NCBI RefSeq assembly: GCF_000016325.1 | Contig: NC_009436.1 | Location: 2,232,001-2,296,000, forward strand | Reading direction: 5' to 3' | DNA: 64,000 nt | From: Enterobacter sp. 638 | Lineage (GTDB): Bacteria; Pseudomonadota; Gammaproteobacteria; Enterobacterales; Enterobacteriaceae | Shown: piece after piece, positions 8,728 through 18,105 of the stretch | Numbering within the stretch: the first letter of the stretch is position 1 | Layout: each line of letters opens with the position of its first letter | Position numbers and translations under genes: made by a program | The notes under the pieces: model-generated | The model's input: the letters and a program-made list of their open reading frames with translations, nothing else | Told to the model about the DNA's origin: nothing | The model's database searches: none

Positions 8728-10268
8728 AAATACGCTCACAGGTCGGCATGGTACTGAATCTCGACAAATGCATTGGCTGCCACACCTGTTCGGTGACGTG
8801 TAAAAACGTCTGGACCGGACGCGAAGGCATGGAATACGCGTGGTTTAACAACGTCGAAACCAAGCCGGGCATTGGCTATCCGAAAAACTGGGAAGACCAG
8901 GAGGAGTGGCAAGGCGGCTGGGTTCGGGGGATAACCGGCAAGCTGACGCCGCGCCTCGGCGGACGCGTCGGCGTGCTGTCCAAAATCTTTGCTAACCCGT
9001 CACTGCCTGGCATCGACGATTACTATGAGCCGTTTACCTTTGACTATCAGGATCTGCACCGCGCGCCCGAAGGCGATCATCTGCCCACTGCCCGCCCGCG
9101 ATCGCTGATCAGCGGTAAACGGATGGACAAAATCGTCGGCGGCCCAAACTGGGAAGAGTTGCTCGGCGGCGAGTTCGAGAAACGCGCCCGCGACCGTAAC
9201 TTCGACAACATGCAAAAGGAGATGTACGGCCAGTTCGAAAACACCTTCATGATGTATCTTCCGCGCTTATGTGAACACTGCCTGAACCCAAGCTGTGTCG
9301 CCACCTGCCCGAGCGGCGCAATCTACAAGCGCGAAGAGGACGGCATTGTACTGATCGACCAGGACAAATGCCGCGGCTGGCGCATGTGTATCAGCGGGTG
9401 TCCGTACAAAAAAATCTACTTCAACTGGAAAAGCGGCAAGTCAGAAAAATGCATCTTCTGCTATCCGCGTATTGAATCCGGCCAGCCGACCGTGTGTTCC
9501 GAAACCTGCGTCGGGCGTATCCGCTATCTGGGCGTGCTGCTGTACGATGCGGATCGTATTGAAGAAGCGGCCAGCACCGAGCATGAAACCGATCTGTACG
9601 AGCGCCAGTGCGATGTATTCCTGAACCCACACGATCCGGCAGTGATTGAAGAGGCGTTTAAACAGGGCATTCCGCAAAACGTGATTGACGCCGCGCAGCG
9701 CTCACCGGTGTACAAAATGGCGATGGACTGGAAGCTGGCTCTGCCGCTGCACCCGGAATACCGCACCCTTCCGATGGTCTGGTATGTTCCGCCGCTGTCC
9801 CCAATTCAGTCCTACGCCGATGCCGGTGGTCTGCTGCAAACCGACAGCATTTTGCCTGCGGTCGAGAGCCTGCGCATTCCGGTGCAGTACCTGGCGAATA
9901 TGCTCAGCGCGGGTGACACCGGCCCGGTGCTGCGCGCCCTGAAACGCATGATGGCGATGCGCCATTACAAACGTTCGCAAACCGTCGAAGGCGTGACGGA
10001 CACCCGCGCGATTGACGAAGTCGGTTTGAGCGTGGAACAGGTTGAAGAAATGTACCGCTATCTGGCTATCGCTAACTACGAAGACCGCTTCGTGATCCCA
10101 ACCAGCCACCGCGAAATGGCGCGCGACGCCTTCCCGGAGAAAAATGGCTGCGGCTTTACCTTCGGCGACGGTTGCCACGGCTCCGACACCAAATTCAACC
10201 TCTTCAACAGCAGCCGCATTGACGCCATTAACATCGACGAGGTGCGCAAACATGGGGAGGGGGAATAA
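8724..10268 (+). CDS. narY: NarY, nitrate reductase Z beta subunit (Fe-S)
   Basis: 514-residue electron-transfer subunit carrying three [4Fe-4S] and one [3Fe-4S] cluster, wiring NarV haems to NarZ. Four cysteine groups are seen: CIGCHTCSVTC (Cys16/19/22/26), CEHCLNPSCVATC, CRGWRMCISGC, and CIFC with CSETC. The Trp in CRGWRMC replaces a cysteine and marks the [3Fe-4S] site typical of NarH/NarY. Its start codon overlaps the narZ stop (ATGA), indicating translational coupling. Confidence 0.97.
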   Translation: MKIRSQVGMVLNLDKCIGCHTCSVTCKNVWTGREGMEYAWFNNVETKPGIGYPKNWEDQEEWQGGWVRGITGKLTPRLGGRVGVLSKIFANPSLPGIDDYYEPFTFDYQDLHRAPEGDHLPTARPRSLISGKRMDKIVGGPNWEELLGGEFEKRARDRNFDNMQKEMYGQFENTFMMYLPRLCEHCLNPSCVATCPSGAIYKREEDGIVLIDQDKCRGWRMCISGCPYKKIYFNWKSGKSEKCIFCYPRIESGQPTVCSETCVGRIRYLGVLLYDADRIEEAASTEHETDLYERQCDVFLNPHDPAVIEEAFKQGIPQNVIDAAQRSPVYKMAMDWKLALPLHPEYRTLPMVWYVPPLSPIQSYADAGGLLQTDSILPAVESLRIPVQYLANMLSAGDTGPVLRALKRMMAMRHYKRSQTVEGVTDTRAIDEVGLSVEQVEEMYRYLAIANYEDRFVIPTSHREMARDAFPEKNGCGFTFGDGCHGSDTKFNLFNSSRIDAINIDEVRKHGEGE

Positions 10269-10963
10269 TGAAAATCCTCAAAATCATTGCTCTGCTGATT
10301 GAATATCCCGATGAGACGTTGTGGGAAAGCAAAGACGAAGCGCTGTCGCTGATCGCCCAGGATGCGCCGATGCTGCTGCCCTTTGCGCGACAGCATCTTG
10401 AGGCGTCGCTTCTCGATAAGCAGGCGCACTGGTGCGAAGTGTTTGAGCGCGGTCGTTCGACGTCGCTGCTGTTGTTCGAGCATGTTCATGCAGAGTCCCG
10501 CGATCGTGGCCAGGCGATGGTCGATCTCATGAGTCAATATGAAAAAGCCGGATTGCAGCTCGATTGCCGCGAACTGCCGGACTATTTGCCGCTCTATCTG
10601 GAATATTTAAGCCTCGTTTCAGACGCTGAAGCTCGGGAAGGCCTGCAAAACGTTGCGCCGATTCTGGCGCTGATAGGCGGACGGCTGAAACAGCGTGACG
10701 TCGCGCATTATCAGCTGTTTAATGCCCTGCTGACCTTTGCCCAAAGCCCGTTTACCAGTGACAGTGTCACGAAGCAGGTCTCGACGGAACAACGGGATGA
10801 CACTCGCCAGGCGCTGGACGCGGTCTGGGAAGAGGAACAGGTGAAATTTATTGAGGACAACGCCACCGCCTGCGACAGTTCGCCGATGCAGCAATATCAA
10901 CGCCGCTTTAGCCAGGACGTCGCGCCTCAATACGTGGACGTCAGTGCCGGAGGCCCAAAATGA
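10268..10963 (+). CDS. narW: NarW, nitrate reductase Z assembly chaperone
   Basis: 231-residue NarJ/NarW-type chaperone. It is not part of the final enzyme; it binds apo-NarZ and allows insertion of the molybdenum cofactor before membrane docking. The protein is all-alpha, acidic, and begins [16 protein letters not shown], typical for the family. It overlaps narY as TAATG and narV as ATGA, so the four genes are translationally coupled. Confidence 0.94.
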   Translation: MKILKIIALLIEYPDETLWESKDEALSLIAQDAPMLLPFARQHLEASLLDKQAHWCEVFERGRSTSLLLFEHVHAESRDRGQAMVDLMSQYEKAGLQLDCRELPDYLPLYLEYLSLVSDAEAREGLQNVAPILALIGGRLKQRDVAHYQLFNALLTFAQSPFTSDSVTKQVSTEQRDDTRQALDAVWEEEQVKFIEDNATACDSSPMQQYQRRFSQDVAPQYVDVSAGGPK

Positions 10964-11640
10964 TGCAATTCCTGAACGTCTTTTTCTACGATATCTACCC
11001 GTATATTTGCGGCACGGTATTTCTGATCGGAAGCTGGCTGCGGTATGACTACGGGCAATACACCTGGCGCGCATCGTCCAGCCAGATGCTCGATAAGCGC
11101 GGCATGGTGTTGTGGTCGAATTTGTTCCATATCGGCATTCTGGGGATTTTCTTCGGCCACCTGTTCGGCATGCTGACCCCGCACTGGGTCTATTCGTGGT
11201 TCCTGCCGATGTCGCAAAAACAGCTCATGGCGATGATTCTGGGCGGCGTGTGCGGCGTGCTGACGCTGGTTGGCGGCGCGGGGTTATTGATACGCCGATT
11301 AACCAATCCACGTATTCGCGCCACCTCAACGACTGCCGACATTTTGATTCTGTGCATCTTGCTGATTCAGTGCGTTTTGGGGCTGGCAACGATTCCGTTT
11401 TCGGCACAACACCCGGACGGCAGCGAAATGTTAAAACTGGTCGACTGGGCGCAGAGCGTAGTCACCTTCCACGGCGGTGCATCCGCTCATCTTGACGGCG
11501 TAGCCCCTATTTTTCGCGTGCACCTTGTGTTGGGTATGACCATCTTTCTGATTTTCCCCTTCACCCGGCTGGTGCACGTCTGGAGCGCGCCGGTGGAATA
11601 CTTGACCCGTCGATATCAGGTGGTGAGATCGCGGCGTTGA
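10960..11640 (+). CDS. narV: NarV, nitrate reductase Z gamma subunit (cytochrome b)
   Basis: 226-residue, five-TM membrane subunit binding two b haems; it takes electrons from quinol and anchors NarZY. Haem-ligand histidines lie in [17 protein letters not shown] (early helices) and in the later VTFHGG and HLVLGM segments. ATG 10960 overlaps the narW stop; the next codon is also ATG, and E. coli NarI/NarV begin MQFLN, so translation may start at 10963. Last gene of the operon; I see no clear terminator before the mazE promoter. Confidence 0.96.
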   Translation: MMQFLNVFFYDIYPYICGTVFLIGSWLRYDYGQYTWRASSSQMLDKRGMVLWSNLFHIGILGIFFGHLFGMLTPHWVYSWFLPMSQKQLMAMILGGVCGVLTLVGGAGLLIRRLTNPRIRATSTTADILILCILLIQCVLGLATIPFSAQHPDGSEMLKLVDWAQSVVTFHGGASAHLDGVAPIFRVHLVLGMTIFLIFPFTRLVHVWSAPVEYLTRRYQVVRSRR

Positions 11641-11671
11641 CATCCCGACGTCGCAACACGTATCGACATTG

Positions 11672-11718
11672 TTGACACGCGAAACCCGCAGACTCTATGA
11701 TGAATATACATTGTATAT
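11672..11718 (+). promoter_or_regulatory. mazEF promoter with autoregulatory palindrome
   Basis: A perfect -35 (ttgaca, 11672-11677), an 18-base spacer and tatgat (11696-11701) form a strong sigma-70 promoter. Three bases downstream is the palindrome atataca-t-tgtatat (11704-11718), two perfect 7-bp arms covering the expected start site. A palindrome over a strong promoter just before an AbrB-type antitoxin gene is the usual toxin-antitoxin autorepression layout. Confidence 0.8.
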
Positions 11719-11735
11719 CCATCTGGAGTTTTTTT

Positions 11736-11984
11736 ATGCCACAAGTCACCGTAAAAAAATGGGGAAACAGCCCTTCCGTCAGGCTTCCTGTCGCGGTTAT
11801 GCGTGAAGCCGAACTGAACGTTGATGATGTGGTGAATATCAACGTAGACGAAGAAGGACGCATCATTTTGTCACCCGTCAGAAACGACGAACCGTCGCTC
11901 GAATCGCTGTTATCGGCGATAACGGATGAAAATCTGCACCACGAAATCACTTTTGGTGAACCACAAGGTAAGGAGCAGTTGTAA
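11736..11984 (+). CDS. mazE: MazE/PemI-type antitoxin
   Basis: 82-residue antitoxin with an N-terminal SpoVT/AbrB swapped-hairpin DNA-binding domain (VTVKKWGNSPSVRLP, residues about 4-18) and an acidic C-terminal tail (ENLHHEITFGEPQGKE) that wraps the toxin. The tail closely resembles that of E. coli MazE. Start ATG 11736 follows ctggag. The stop overlaps the toxin start (TAATG). The locus is not the usual relA-mazG site, so it is a MazE homologue rather than a positional orthologue. Confidence 0.88.
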   Translation: MPQVTVKKWGNSPSVRLPVAVMREAELNVDDVVNINVDEEGRIILSPVRNDEPSLESLLSAITDENLHHEITFGEPQGKEQL

Positions 11985-12310
11985 TGGACTACGTTCCAGA
12001 GGCGGGTGATATCGTCTGGCTTGATTTTGACCCGCAGTCAGGCCACGAACAGGCGGGACATCGACCGGCATTGGTCATTTCACCGGCGAGCTATAACGGT
12101 CGCACCAGCTTAATGCTTTGCTGCCCGCTGACATCACAGATTAAGGGATATCCTTTTGAAGTCGCTATTAACGCAGCACAGCGCAGCGTTGCCCTTGCCG
12201 ACCAGATAAAGAGTCTGGACTGGCAAGCACGAAAAGCAGTGAAAAAGGGAAAGGCAACGGCTGATGAACTCAATGCGGTGAGAATGCGGGCAAAGGTACT
12301 TCTCGGTTAA
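11984..12310 (+). CDS. mazF: MazF/PemK-type endoribonuclease toxin
   Basis: 108-residue ribosome-independent mRNA interferase cutting single-stranded RNA at short sequences. Close similarity to E. coli MazF is visible along the whole length: GDIVWLDFDP, EQAGHRPALV, KGYPFEV and ALADQIKS. The catalytic pair Arg27 (HRP) and Thr50 (LTSQ) is intact, so the toxin looks functional. It is translationally coupled to the antitoxin by a one-base overlap. The pair occupies the place of yddE between narV and nhoA compared with E. coli. Confidence 0.9.
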   Translation: MDYVPEAGDIVWLDFDPQSGHEQAGHRPALVISPASYNGRTSLMLCCPLTSQIKGYPFEVAINAAQRSVALADQIKSLDWQARKAVKKGKATADELNAVRMRAKVLLG

Positions 12311-12315
12311 AGACT

Positions 12316-12333
12316 AAGGGGCATTTGCCCCTT
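12316..12333. terminator. Hairpin between convergent mazF and nhoA
   Basis: aaggggca / tgcccctt, an 8-bp perfect inverted repeat with a minimal loop, between the two stop codons. The flanking T-tracts are poor on both strands, so its efficiency is uncertain. Confidence 0.5.
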
Positions 12334-12339
12334 CCCGCA

Positions 12340-13188
12340 TTATTTCCCCGCCTGCGGATGGGTCTCAAACCCGGCCATGACTGCGGTCAGCTCAGCAAGT
12401 GAAAACCCGTGTTTCGCATCATTAACGCCCAGCCCAAATCGTTCCTGCATCAGCTCATACAATTCGCTGGCATCGGCCAGAGTGCGCTGCTCGACGACAT
12501 GTGTGCCCTGCCAGTGGGTAAAATGGAAATTGGTGAGCGTTAATTTTCCGCCATCCGCCAGGTGTCGACACATCAGCAGATGATGACGGAAGTGCGATTG
12601 CGGCCAGTGGGCGGACCAAAAATTCCCCATCACGTAATCGTTGAAATACTGCGTCACCAGATCGAAGTGATACATCGACTGCCAGTGATCGTGGTGGCGG
12701 AACTGCAGCACCCAGTCATTGCCCTCGTTCATCAGGCGATACAAACCGTGCGGCGTGGCCTGCTCCTCTCCGGCGACTAACCGAATGGGTGCCGTCAGCG
12801 TTTGACCACCGAAACCGACATCGGCAATCCAGCGCTCGCCGTTCAACTCGACCAACAACAGGCGATGCGTGCGTGGTGGCATCTGCGGCGGATTAGACAG
12901 CACTACGCGGCCCAACACGCTGCGGACGTGAAAACCGATTTCCCGCAGAACGCGTTCGAAAAGTCCATTTTGCTCAAAACAATAGCCGCCGCGTCTGGCG
13001 GTGATCAGCTTATCCGCGACGTTTTGATCGTCCAGATGGATTTCTCGCGGCAGGACGACATCAATATTCTCAAACGGAATAGCGCTGTTGTGCTGCAAAT
13101 GCAGCGCACGCAGGGTATCGATATCCACTTGCGCTGGCTGATGCCAGTCGATACGGGCGAAATAAGCACTCAGAAATGGGGACATCAT
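12340..13188 (-). CDS. nhoA: NhoA arylamine N-acetyltransferase / N-hydroxyarylamine O-acetyltransferase
   Basis: 282-residue NAT family enzyme transferring acetyl from acetyl-CoA to arylamines, hydrazines and N-hydroxyarylamines. The catalytic triad is visible: Cys70 in RRGGYCFEQNG, His108 in PRTHRLLL and Asp123 in IADVGFGG. The sequence is colinear with E. coli NhoA (281 residues), including NFWSAHWPQSHFRHHLLMCR. ATG 13188 follows aagga, with a second ATG immediately after. In E. coli it also lies between the narZ operon and yddH. Confidence 0.96.
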   Translation of the reverse strand: MMSPFLSAYFARIDWHQPAQVDIDTLRALHLQHNSAIPFENIDVVLPREIHLDDQNVADKLITARRGGYCFEQNGLFERVLREIGFHVRSVLGRVVLSNPPQMPPRTHRLLLVELNGERWIADVGFGGQTLTAPIRLVAGEEQATPHGLYRLMNEGNDWVLQFRHHDHWQSMYHFDLVTQYFNDYVMGNFWSAHWPQSHFRHHLLMCRHLADGGKLTLTNFHFTHWQGTHVVEQRTLADASELYELMQERFGLGVNDAKHGFSLAELTAVMAGFETHPQAGK

Positions 13189-13257
13189 AGGGTTCCTTGA
13201 AATGATTTCCCCTTTTTATAACCTATTTTTACGTCGCCACTGGCGCAAAAGTGCTTT

Positions 13258-14913
13258 TTAGCGACGAACACCGCGCTGCATGATTCCCAGAGCCGTGAGC
13301 ATCAGCACAAGCCCTGTCATCAGCGTGAGCGTCGCCATCGCCATGCCTTGCCCAATCGAGCCTTGCTCAAACTGACGCCAGATAAAGACTGACACGGTTT
13401 GCGTTCCGGCAGGCGCCAGCAACAGCGAAGTGACCAGTTCGCGCGAGGCAATCGCAAACACCATCAACATCGCCGCCAGCAAGACTGGTGAGACCAGCGG
13501 CAGCACGATAAACCGCAGTGCCTGAAACGCCGACGCACCATGTACGCGCGCGGCGGGTTCGAGATTACCGCTCAACTGGCGTAACGCGCTACCGACATAA
13601 CGCACCGGCCATGGCAGCAGCAGACAGCAATAGGAAAGCAGCAAAATCACCCAACTGTTATAGGGCGAAATCGTCCAGAACGGCTGATTCCACAGCAGGA
13701 TTAACCCCACGCCAACGACCACACCCGGCAGCGCCGCAGGCATCAGCGACAAGGCATCAATCACGCCACGCCCTTTGATCTTTTGCACCACAACCAGCCA
13801 GGAGGCGAGAAGTCCGATGCACCCCGTGATACAGGCGGTCCCCAGCGCCAGAGAGAGACTGGTTCCGAGCGCCGACAGCGCATCGCCCTGCTGGCTAAAC
13901 AGCGCCGCATAATGTGACAACGTCACGTTATCTATCGTCACACCACCCGACAACGTGCCTAAAATTCCAGAAAGCGCCATTGATGCGCCCGGCAGAATAA
14001 CGGCGACAACCCCAACCAGCGCCATCACCAGCACAACCGGCAGCGTGAACGCCCCCGCGTCTGCACCCCTATTTTCCGTGGGTTTGCCGGTAATACTCGT
14101 GACGTCATGATGCCCGGTCAGCTTTTTCTGTAATGCCCAGGCGCACAGCGCAATCACCACCAACAGCACCGACAGCATCGATGCACCCGAGAGATCGACC
14201 GGCCAGTCGGCCAGTTTTTTCTCGATATCCGTCGTCAACATCAAGACACCGGCACGCGTTCCCAGCGCCGCCGGAACGCCAAACTCTTCTATGGCCAGCG
14301 TAAACGCCAGCAACATCCCAGCCGCCAGCGCGGGAGAGAGCATCGGCAGCGTGATGTGCCAGAACGCCCTTGCGGCACTGGCTCCGTGAACGCGCGCTAC
14401 CATTGCCAGACGCTGTCCGCTGGCCAGTAAACTGCGCGAAACTGCAAAATAGATAACCGGGAAAATATTCAGCGCCATCACCAGCACAATCCCCGTTTTG
14501 CTGAACAGCAGATCGTTGAGGTTAATACCCGTCAGCTGCTGCAAATAACCGTTGGTCTGGAGCACCAGCATCCACGACAGCGCCGCAATATAAGGCGGCG
14601 TTAAAAATGGAATCAAAAACAGCAGATCCCACAGGCGTGGCAGCGGCAAAGTAAAGAGCCCACGCACCACGCCCAGCGGAAAGCCAATCACGGCGCTGAC
14701 CAGCGCTGCGCCAGTTGCAATCTGCAACGTCCCGCCCAGCATCGTAGGGAGCTGCGGTTCCGCCAGTAATGTGCTCACGCCACTGAACGCGCCCGAAAGC
14801 GATCCGGCGCTAAACTGCGGGAAAATCGCCTGTAAGAGAATAAAGGAGAGCGGAAACGCCACAAGAACCATCAGCACGGCGAGCGTCATACCCGAAATAA
14901 GTCGCTGTTTCAC
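13258..14913 (-). CDS. ABC transporter permease, fused two-domain (iron/phosphonate type)
   Basis: 551-residue inner-membrane permease with about twelve TM segments, made of two homologous BPD_transp_1 halves. Each half has an ATPase-contacting EAA-like loop, seen as ARVHGASAARAFWHITLP in the first half and a second ARVHGASAFQALRFIVLP near the C-terminus. This architecture is that of the FbpB/SfuB/AfuB class. It is the last gene of a three-gene operon, 39 bp after the binding protein. The substrate cannot be read from the permease. Confidence 0.88.
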   Translation of the reverse strand: MKQRLISGMTLAVLMVLVAFPLSFILLQAIFPQFSAGSLSGAFSGVSTLLAEPQLPTMLGGTLQIATGAALVSAVIGFPLGVVRGLFTLPLPRLWDLLFLIPFLTPPYIAALSWMLVLQTNGYLQQLTGINLNDLLFSKTGIVLVMALNIFPVIYFAVSRSLLASGQRLAMVARVHGASAARAFWHITLPMLSPALAAGMLLAFTLAIEEFGVPAALGTRAGVLMLTTDIEKKLADWPVDLSGASMLSVLLVVIALCAWALQKKLTGHHDVTSITGKPTENRGADAGAFTLPVVLVMALVGVVAVILPGASMALSGILGTLSGGVTIDNVTLSHYAALFSQQGDALSALGTSLSLALGTACITGCIGLLASWLVVVQKIKGRGVIDALSLMPAALPGVVVGVGLILLWNQPFWTISPYNSWVILLLSYCCLLLPWPVRYVGSALRQLSGNLEPAARVHGASAFQALRFIVLPLVSPVLLAAMLMVFAIASRELVTSLLLAPAGTQTVSVFIWRQFEQGSIGQGMAMATLTLMTGLVLMLTALGIMQRGVRR

Positions 14914-14952
14914 GAGGGAATCCTGAAGACGGGGTTACCCCCGTCGGATGAA

Positions 14953-15921
14953 TTACAGGGAGAAAAGCGTGTTGAAGCGCTTGAGGATTGCGCTGCGCTC
15001 GCTGCTGCCATCATTTTTGACTGGCAGGATTTTCAGCTCATTCAGCAGCGGGCGTTTAGCCTGAACGTCTTCGCGCGCAGGCATCAGCCAGGCGTCGGCC
15101 ACCATTGACTGCCCTTCCGGTGACAGGACGTAATCGACAAACGCTTTGGCGTCGTCAGCATGCTGCGTCGATTTCAGAATCATCATTGGGCGCGGGGCAA
15201 TCACCGTCCCGCTCGCTGGGAAGATGACCTTCAGCGACTCGCCCTGATGAATATTGCCATAAGAAACATAGTCGACCGCGCCAAACACGGCGGCTTTTGC
15301 GCCCTGCATTACCGGCGTGACGGCCTGTGCGTTCGGGCCGCTCACGACCATGCCGTTCTTCTTCAGTTCGTCAAACAGCGTCCAGGCTTTGTCGCCCATG
15401 CCATTTTGCAGACCGATCAGCAAATCCAGCGACGCGCCCGACAGCGCCGGGTCCGGCGTGGTGACTTTATCTTTGAACGCATCGGTGGTCAGATCCTGCC
15501 ACTCTTTGGGTTCTGGCGTCCCGCTTTTGGTGTTCCACACGATCCCCAACGCAGAGATCCCCTGCGCAACGTAATCGGCAGACTTCAGTTCAGCAGGCAC
15601 TTTATCGACATTTGCGCTCTGATACGGTAACAGCCATCCGCGAGTATGCAGATCTTCAGCCGTATCCCACGACGCAGAAATCAAAATATCGGCCTGCGGA
15701 TTGGCCTGTTCGGCTTCCAGACGCGCCATCACTTTGCCGGTGGTCGCCTGGAAAATATCCACTTTCACGCCCGTTTTCTTTTCGAAACCAGTCGCCAGAT
15801 TTTTTGCCAGCGATCCTGGCCCTGCGGTGTAAACCGTCAGCGCATGCGCGCTGGACATCATGACGGTAGATAGAGCCATTGCGAGCAATACTCCCTTTTG
15901 AGCGGAAAATGACTTTTTCAT
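14953..15921 (-). CDS. Periplasmic substrate-binding protein (FbpA/AfuA-like, class 1)
   Basis: 322-residue periplasmic protein. The signal peptide is residues about 1-27, with SSAHA before the likely cleavage point. The mature start LTVYTAGPGSLAKNL and the ILISASWDTAEDL segment are typical of the Fe3+/polyamine/phosphonate binding-protein group. The tandem Tyr-Tyr that holds iron in FbpA is not seen; the corresponding area reads VDYVSYGN. Ferric ion is therefore not assured; a phosphorylated organic ligand is an alternative. The start overlaps the ATPase stop (ATGA). Confidence 0.87.
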   Translation of the reverse strand: MKKSFSAQKGVLLAMALSTVMMSSAHALTVYTAGPGSLAKNLATGFEKKTGVKVDIFQATTGKVMARLEAEQANPQADILISASWDTAEDLHTRGWLLPYQSANVDKVPAELKSADYVAQGISALGIVWNTKSGTPEPKEWQDLTTDAFKDKVTTPDPALSGASLDLLIGLQNGMGDKAWTLFDELKKNGMVVSGPNAQAVTPVMQGAKAAVFGAVDYVSYGNIHQGESLKVIFPASGTVIAPRPMMILKSTQHADDAKAFVDYVLSPEGQSMVADAWLMPAREDVQAKRPLLNELKILPVKNDGSSERSAILKRFNTLFSL

Positions 15922-16610
15922 GCGAACTCCCCAGAAGATGAAATCAAACGATCGGCAGCGACGCTGCCAGCAGATAAATGCACGATGCGATCGGCCAGGA
16001 TTTCAGCCTCCCGGCGATCGTGGGTGACATAGACAGCCGTCGTCCCAAGTTGGCGCAACAGCGTAGCCATCTCCTGACACAGTGACTCGCGCAGTTCGCT
16101 ATCGAGATTGGAAAGCGGTTCGTCGAACAGCAGTACGCGCGGTTCCGCGACAATCGCGCGGGCGAGCGCCACGCGCTGTTGTTGACCGCCCGATAAGCCC
16201 GCCGGTTTACGGTCAGCAAAATCACTGAGTCCAACGCGTGCCAACGCCTGCGCGACGCGGGAATCACACTCCTGACGCCTGACGTTGCGCATTTTTAACG
16301 GGAACGCGACGTTTTGCGCGACCGTCATGTGCGGCCACAGGGCGTAATCCTGGAAGACCATGCCGATATCGCGCGCTTCTGGCGGGAGCGACCACCCTGC
16401 TTTCGCGACCAGCCGATCGCCAAAGTGGATTTCACCCTGCGCGGGATGCGTGAGTCCGGCAAGCAGACGCAGCAGCGTACTTTTACCGCAGCCTGACGGC
16501 CCGAGCAGCGCAACCACGCTGCCTGCGTCAATGTGCAGATCGATTTGATTTAATACCGTGTTCGCACCAAAAGCGTAGGAAACGCCATTGAGCGTGATAG
16601 ATGTGAACAT
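15918..16610 (-). CDS. ABC transporter ATP-binding subunit
   Basis: 230-residue ATPase with Walker A GPSGCGKST (about residues 37-45), signature LSGGQQQRVALARA, Walker B LLFDEPLSNLD and the switch His in YVTHDRREAE. It is short for the FbpC class because the C-terminal regulatory TOBE domain is missing. First gene of the operon; agaggat precedes the ATG. It is divergent from yddH across a 135-bp region. Confidence 0.9.
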   Translation of the reverse strand: MFTSITLNGVSYAFGANTVLNQIDLHIDAGSVVALLGPSGCGKSTLLRLLAGLTHPAQGEIHFGDRLVAKAGWSLPPEARDIGMVFQDYALWPHMTVAQNVAFPLKMRNVRRQECDSRVAQALARVGLSDFADRKPAGLSGGQQQRVALARAIVAEPRVLLFDEPLSNLDSELRESLCQEMATLLRQLGTTAVYVTHDRREAEILADRIVHLSAGSVAADRLISSSGEFA

Positions 16611-16745
16611 ATTGTTATCCTCTTTGGGATTTAATGTCCGACACTGTAGGCAGGCAACATGGCGAATGCATGACGGTTATGTTGCGACTTGATTTCACGC
16701 ATAATTCAGTCGTTTAATGCCCTAAAACCTCTTTAAGGAATTTCT

Positions 16746-17318
16746 ATGAGCCACTTTCGTCCCGTCGAGTTAAAACACGCCAGTCGCCTGCTGAATCACG
16801 GCCCGACGGTGATGATCACCAGCCGTGACGACACGATTGATCGTCGTAACGTGATGGCCGCCGCCTGGTCGATGCCCGTTGAATTTGAACCGCCGCGCAT
16901 CGCCATCGTGGTGGACAAAAGCGCGTGGTCGCGCGAACTCATCGAGCGCAGCGGGAAATTCGGTATCGTGATCCCAGGCGTGGCGGCAGCCAACTGGACG
17001 TATGCGGTAGGTAGCGTCAGCGGACGAGACGAAGACAAATTCAACGCCTATGGCATTCCGGCGATCAACGGCCCGGTATTAGGCCTGCCGGTGATTGAAG
17101 AGAAATGTCTGGCGTGGATGGAGTGCCGTCTGCTCCCCGCGACGTCCGCGGCGGAAAAATACGACACCCTGTTTGGCGAAGTGGTCGCAGCGGCGGCCGA
17201 CGAACGTGGATTCGTGGCGGGTCGCTGGCATTTTGATGAGGACAAATTGAATACGCTGCACCATTTGGGCGCGGGGACGTTTGTTGTCAGCGGTAAAACC
17301 GTGCGAGCCCCGGAATAG
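16746..17318 (+). CDS. yddH: YddH, flavin reductase-like FMN-binding split-barrel protein
   Basis: 190-residue protein of the flavin reductase-like family (FMN-binding split barrel), with the core features NVMAAAWSMPVEFEPPRIAIVVDKSAW and GKFGIVIPG. Family members bind FMN and reduce it with NAD(P)H or reduce small substrates; the E. coli YddH substrate is unknown. SD aaggaa lies 5 bases before ATG. In E. coli yddH lies directly between nhoA and pptA; here the ABC operon separates it from nhoA, and arn to arsR from pptA. Confidence 0.88.
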   Translation: MSHFRPVELKHASRLLNHGPTVMITSRDDTIDRRNVMAAAWSMPVEFEPPRIAIVVDKSAWSRELIERSGKFGIVIPGVAAANWTYAVGSVSGRDEDKFNAYGIPAINGPVLGLPVIEEKCLAWMECRLLPATSAAEKYDTLFGEVVAAAADERGFVAGRWHFDEDKLNTLHHLGAGTFVVSGKTVRAPE

Positions 17319-17401
17319 GCACCCGCAACCGGTGAATCTGTGACAGTGGCGGTGATTCCTTTCACCGCATATTATCTGCCTGACGGGCCTGAACTGTACG
17401 T

Positions 17402-17785
17402 CTACGACTTTTTGTCGGGCAAACACACCAGCAACAAACCGACAAAAATCACGCTCACGCCTGCAAGTTTACCGACGCTGAACGGCTCATGCAGCCAGGG
17501 TAGCCCGATAGCGGCAGCCCATACCAGCACGTAGCTTAAGCTCAGCAGCGGATAAGCCTTACTCAGGGCAATACGGCGCAAAGCCATATACCAACAGCCC
17601 ATCGAAAAGACGTAGGCGAACAAACCGATGACCAGTGCCACGGCACCTGGCGTCACGCTCATAAACGCCGACATTAATGCATCGGTCTGGCCCACCGGCG
17701 GAAGTGACACCATCGCCCATTTCATCATGAGCTGAGCACCGCTGACTAACAGCACGCTCATTAATGCCCAAAAGTACCCCATCAT
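17402..17785 (-). CDS. arnF: ArnF, undecaprenyl-phosphate-Ara4N flippase subunit
   Basis: 127-residue, four-TM small-multidrug-resistance-fold protein; with ArnE it moves undecaprenyl-phosphate-aminoarabinose across the inner membrane. Visible features are the TM1 [10 protein letters not shown] segment and [21 protein letters not shown] near TM3. Last gene of the arn operon, overlapping arnE by four bases (ATGA). The next gene, yddH, is convergent with only 83 bp between. Confidence 0.93.
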   Translation of the reverse strand: MMGYFWALMSVLLVSGAQLMMKWAMVSLPPVGQTDALMSAFMSVTPGAVALVIGLFAYVFSMGCWYMALRRIALSKAYPLLSLSYVLVWAAAIGLPWLHEPFSVGKLAGVSVIFVGLLLVCLPDKKS

Positions 17786-18105
17786 GCGGCCCCTCCCAGG
17801 AGGATAATCCCCACGATGATCAGCAAAACGCCCACCCCATGGCGAAGCGCGATGGGCTCATGCCAGATGAAACGCGCCGCGAGCGTGATAAAAATAAAGT
17901 TCAGGCTGAGCATGGGATACGCCACACTGACCGGCACGGTCTGAAGTACAAACAGCCACAGCAGCATGGCGCAGCCCAGTAGCACCAGGCTTAGCGCCAG
18001 CCAGCCCCAAACACGTTGGCGCGCTCGCGTGTGGGCGGCCTGCTTTTGGCAAAGCTGGCCGCCACAACTCAGTAGGCTGGCAAACACAATGAGCACATAA
18101 CTCAT
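17782..18105 (-). CDS. arnE: ArnE, undecaprenyl-phosphate-Ara4N flippase subunit
   Basis: 107-residue, four-TM partner of ArnF. It starts [23 protein letters not shown], has the family [19 protein letters not shown] segment and ends in a hydrophobic helix. It overlaps arnT at its start and arnF at its end (ATGA each). Confidence 0.92.
   Translation of the reverse strand: MSYVLIVFASLLSCGGQLCQKQAAHTRARQRVWGWLALSLVLLGCAMLLWLFVLQTVPVSVAYPMLSLNFIFITLAARFIWHEPIALRHGVGVLLIIVGIILLGGAA

Noticed and set aside
17349..17368. gcggtga / tcaccgc hairpin between yddH and arnF
   Set aside because: Good 7-bp stem between convergent genes but no T-run on either strand; not listed as a terminator.
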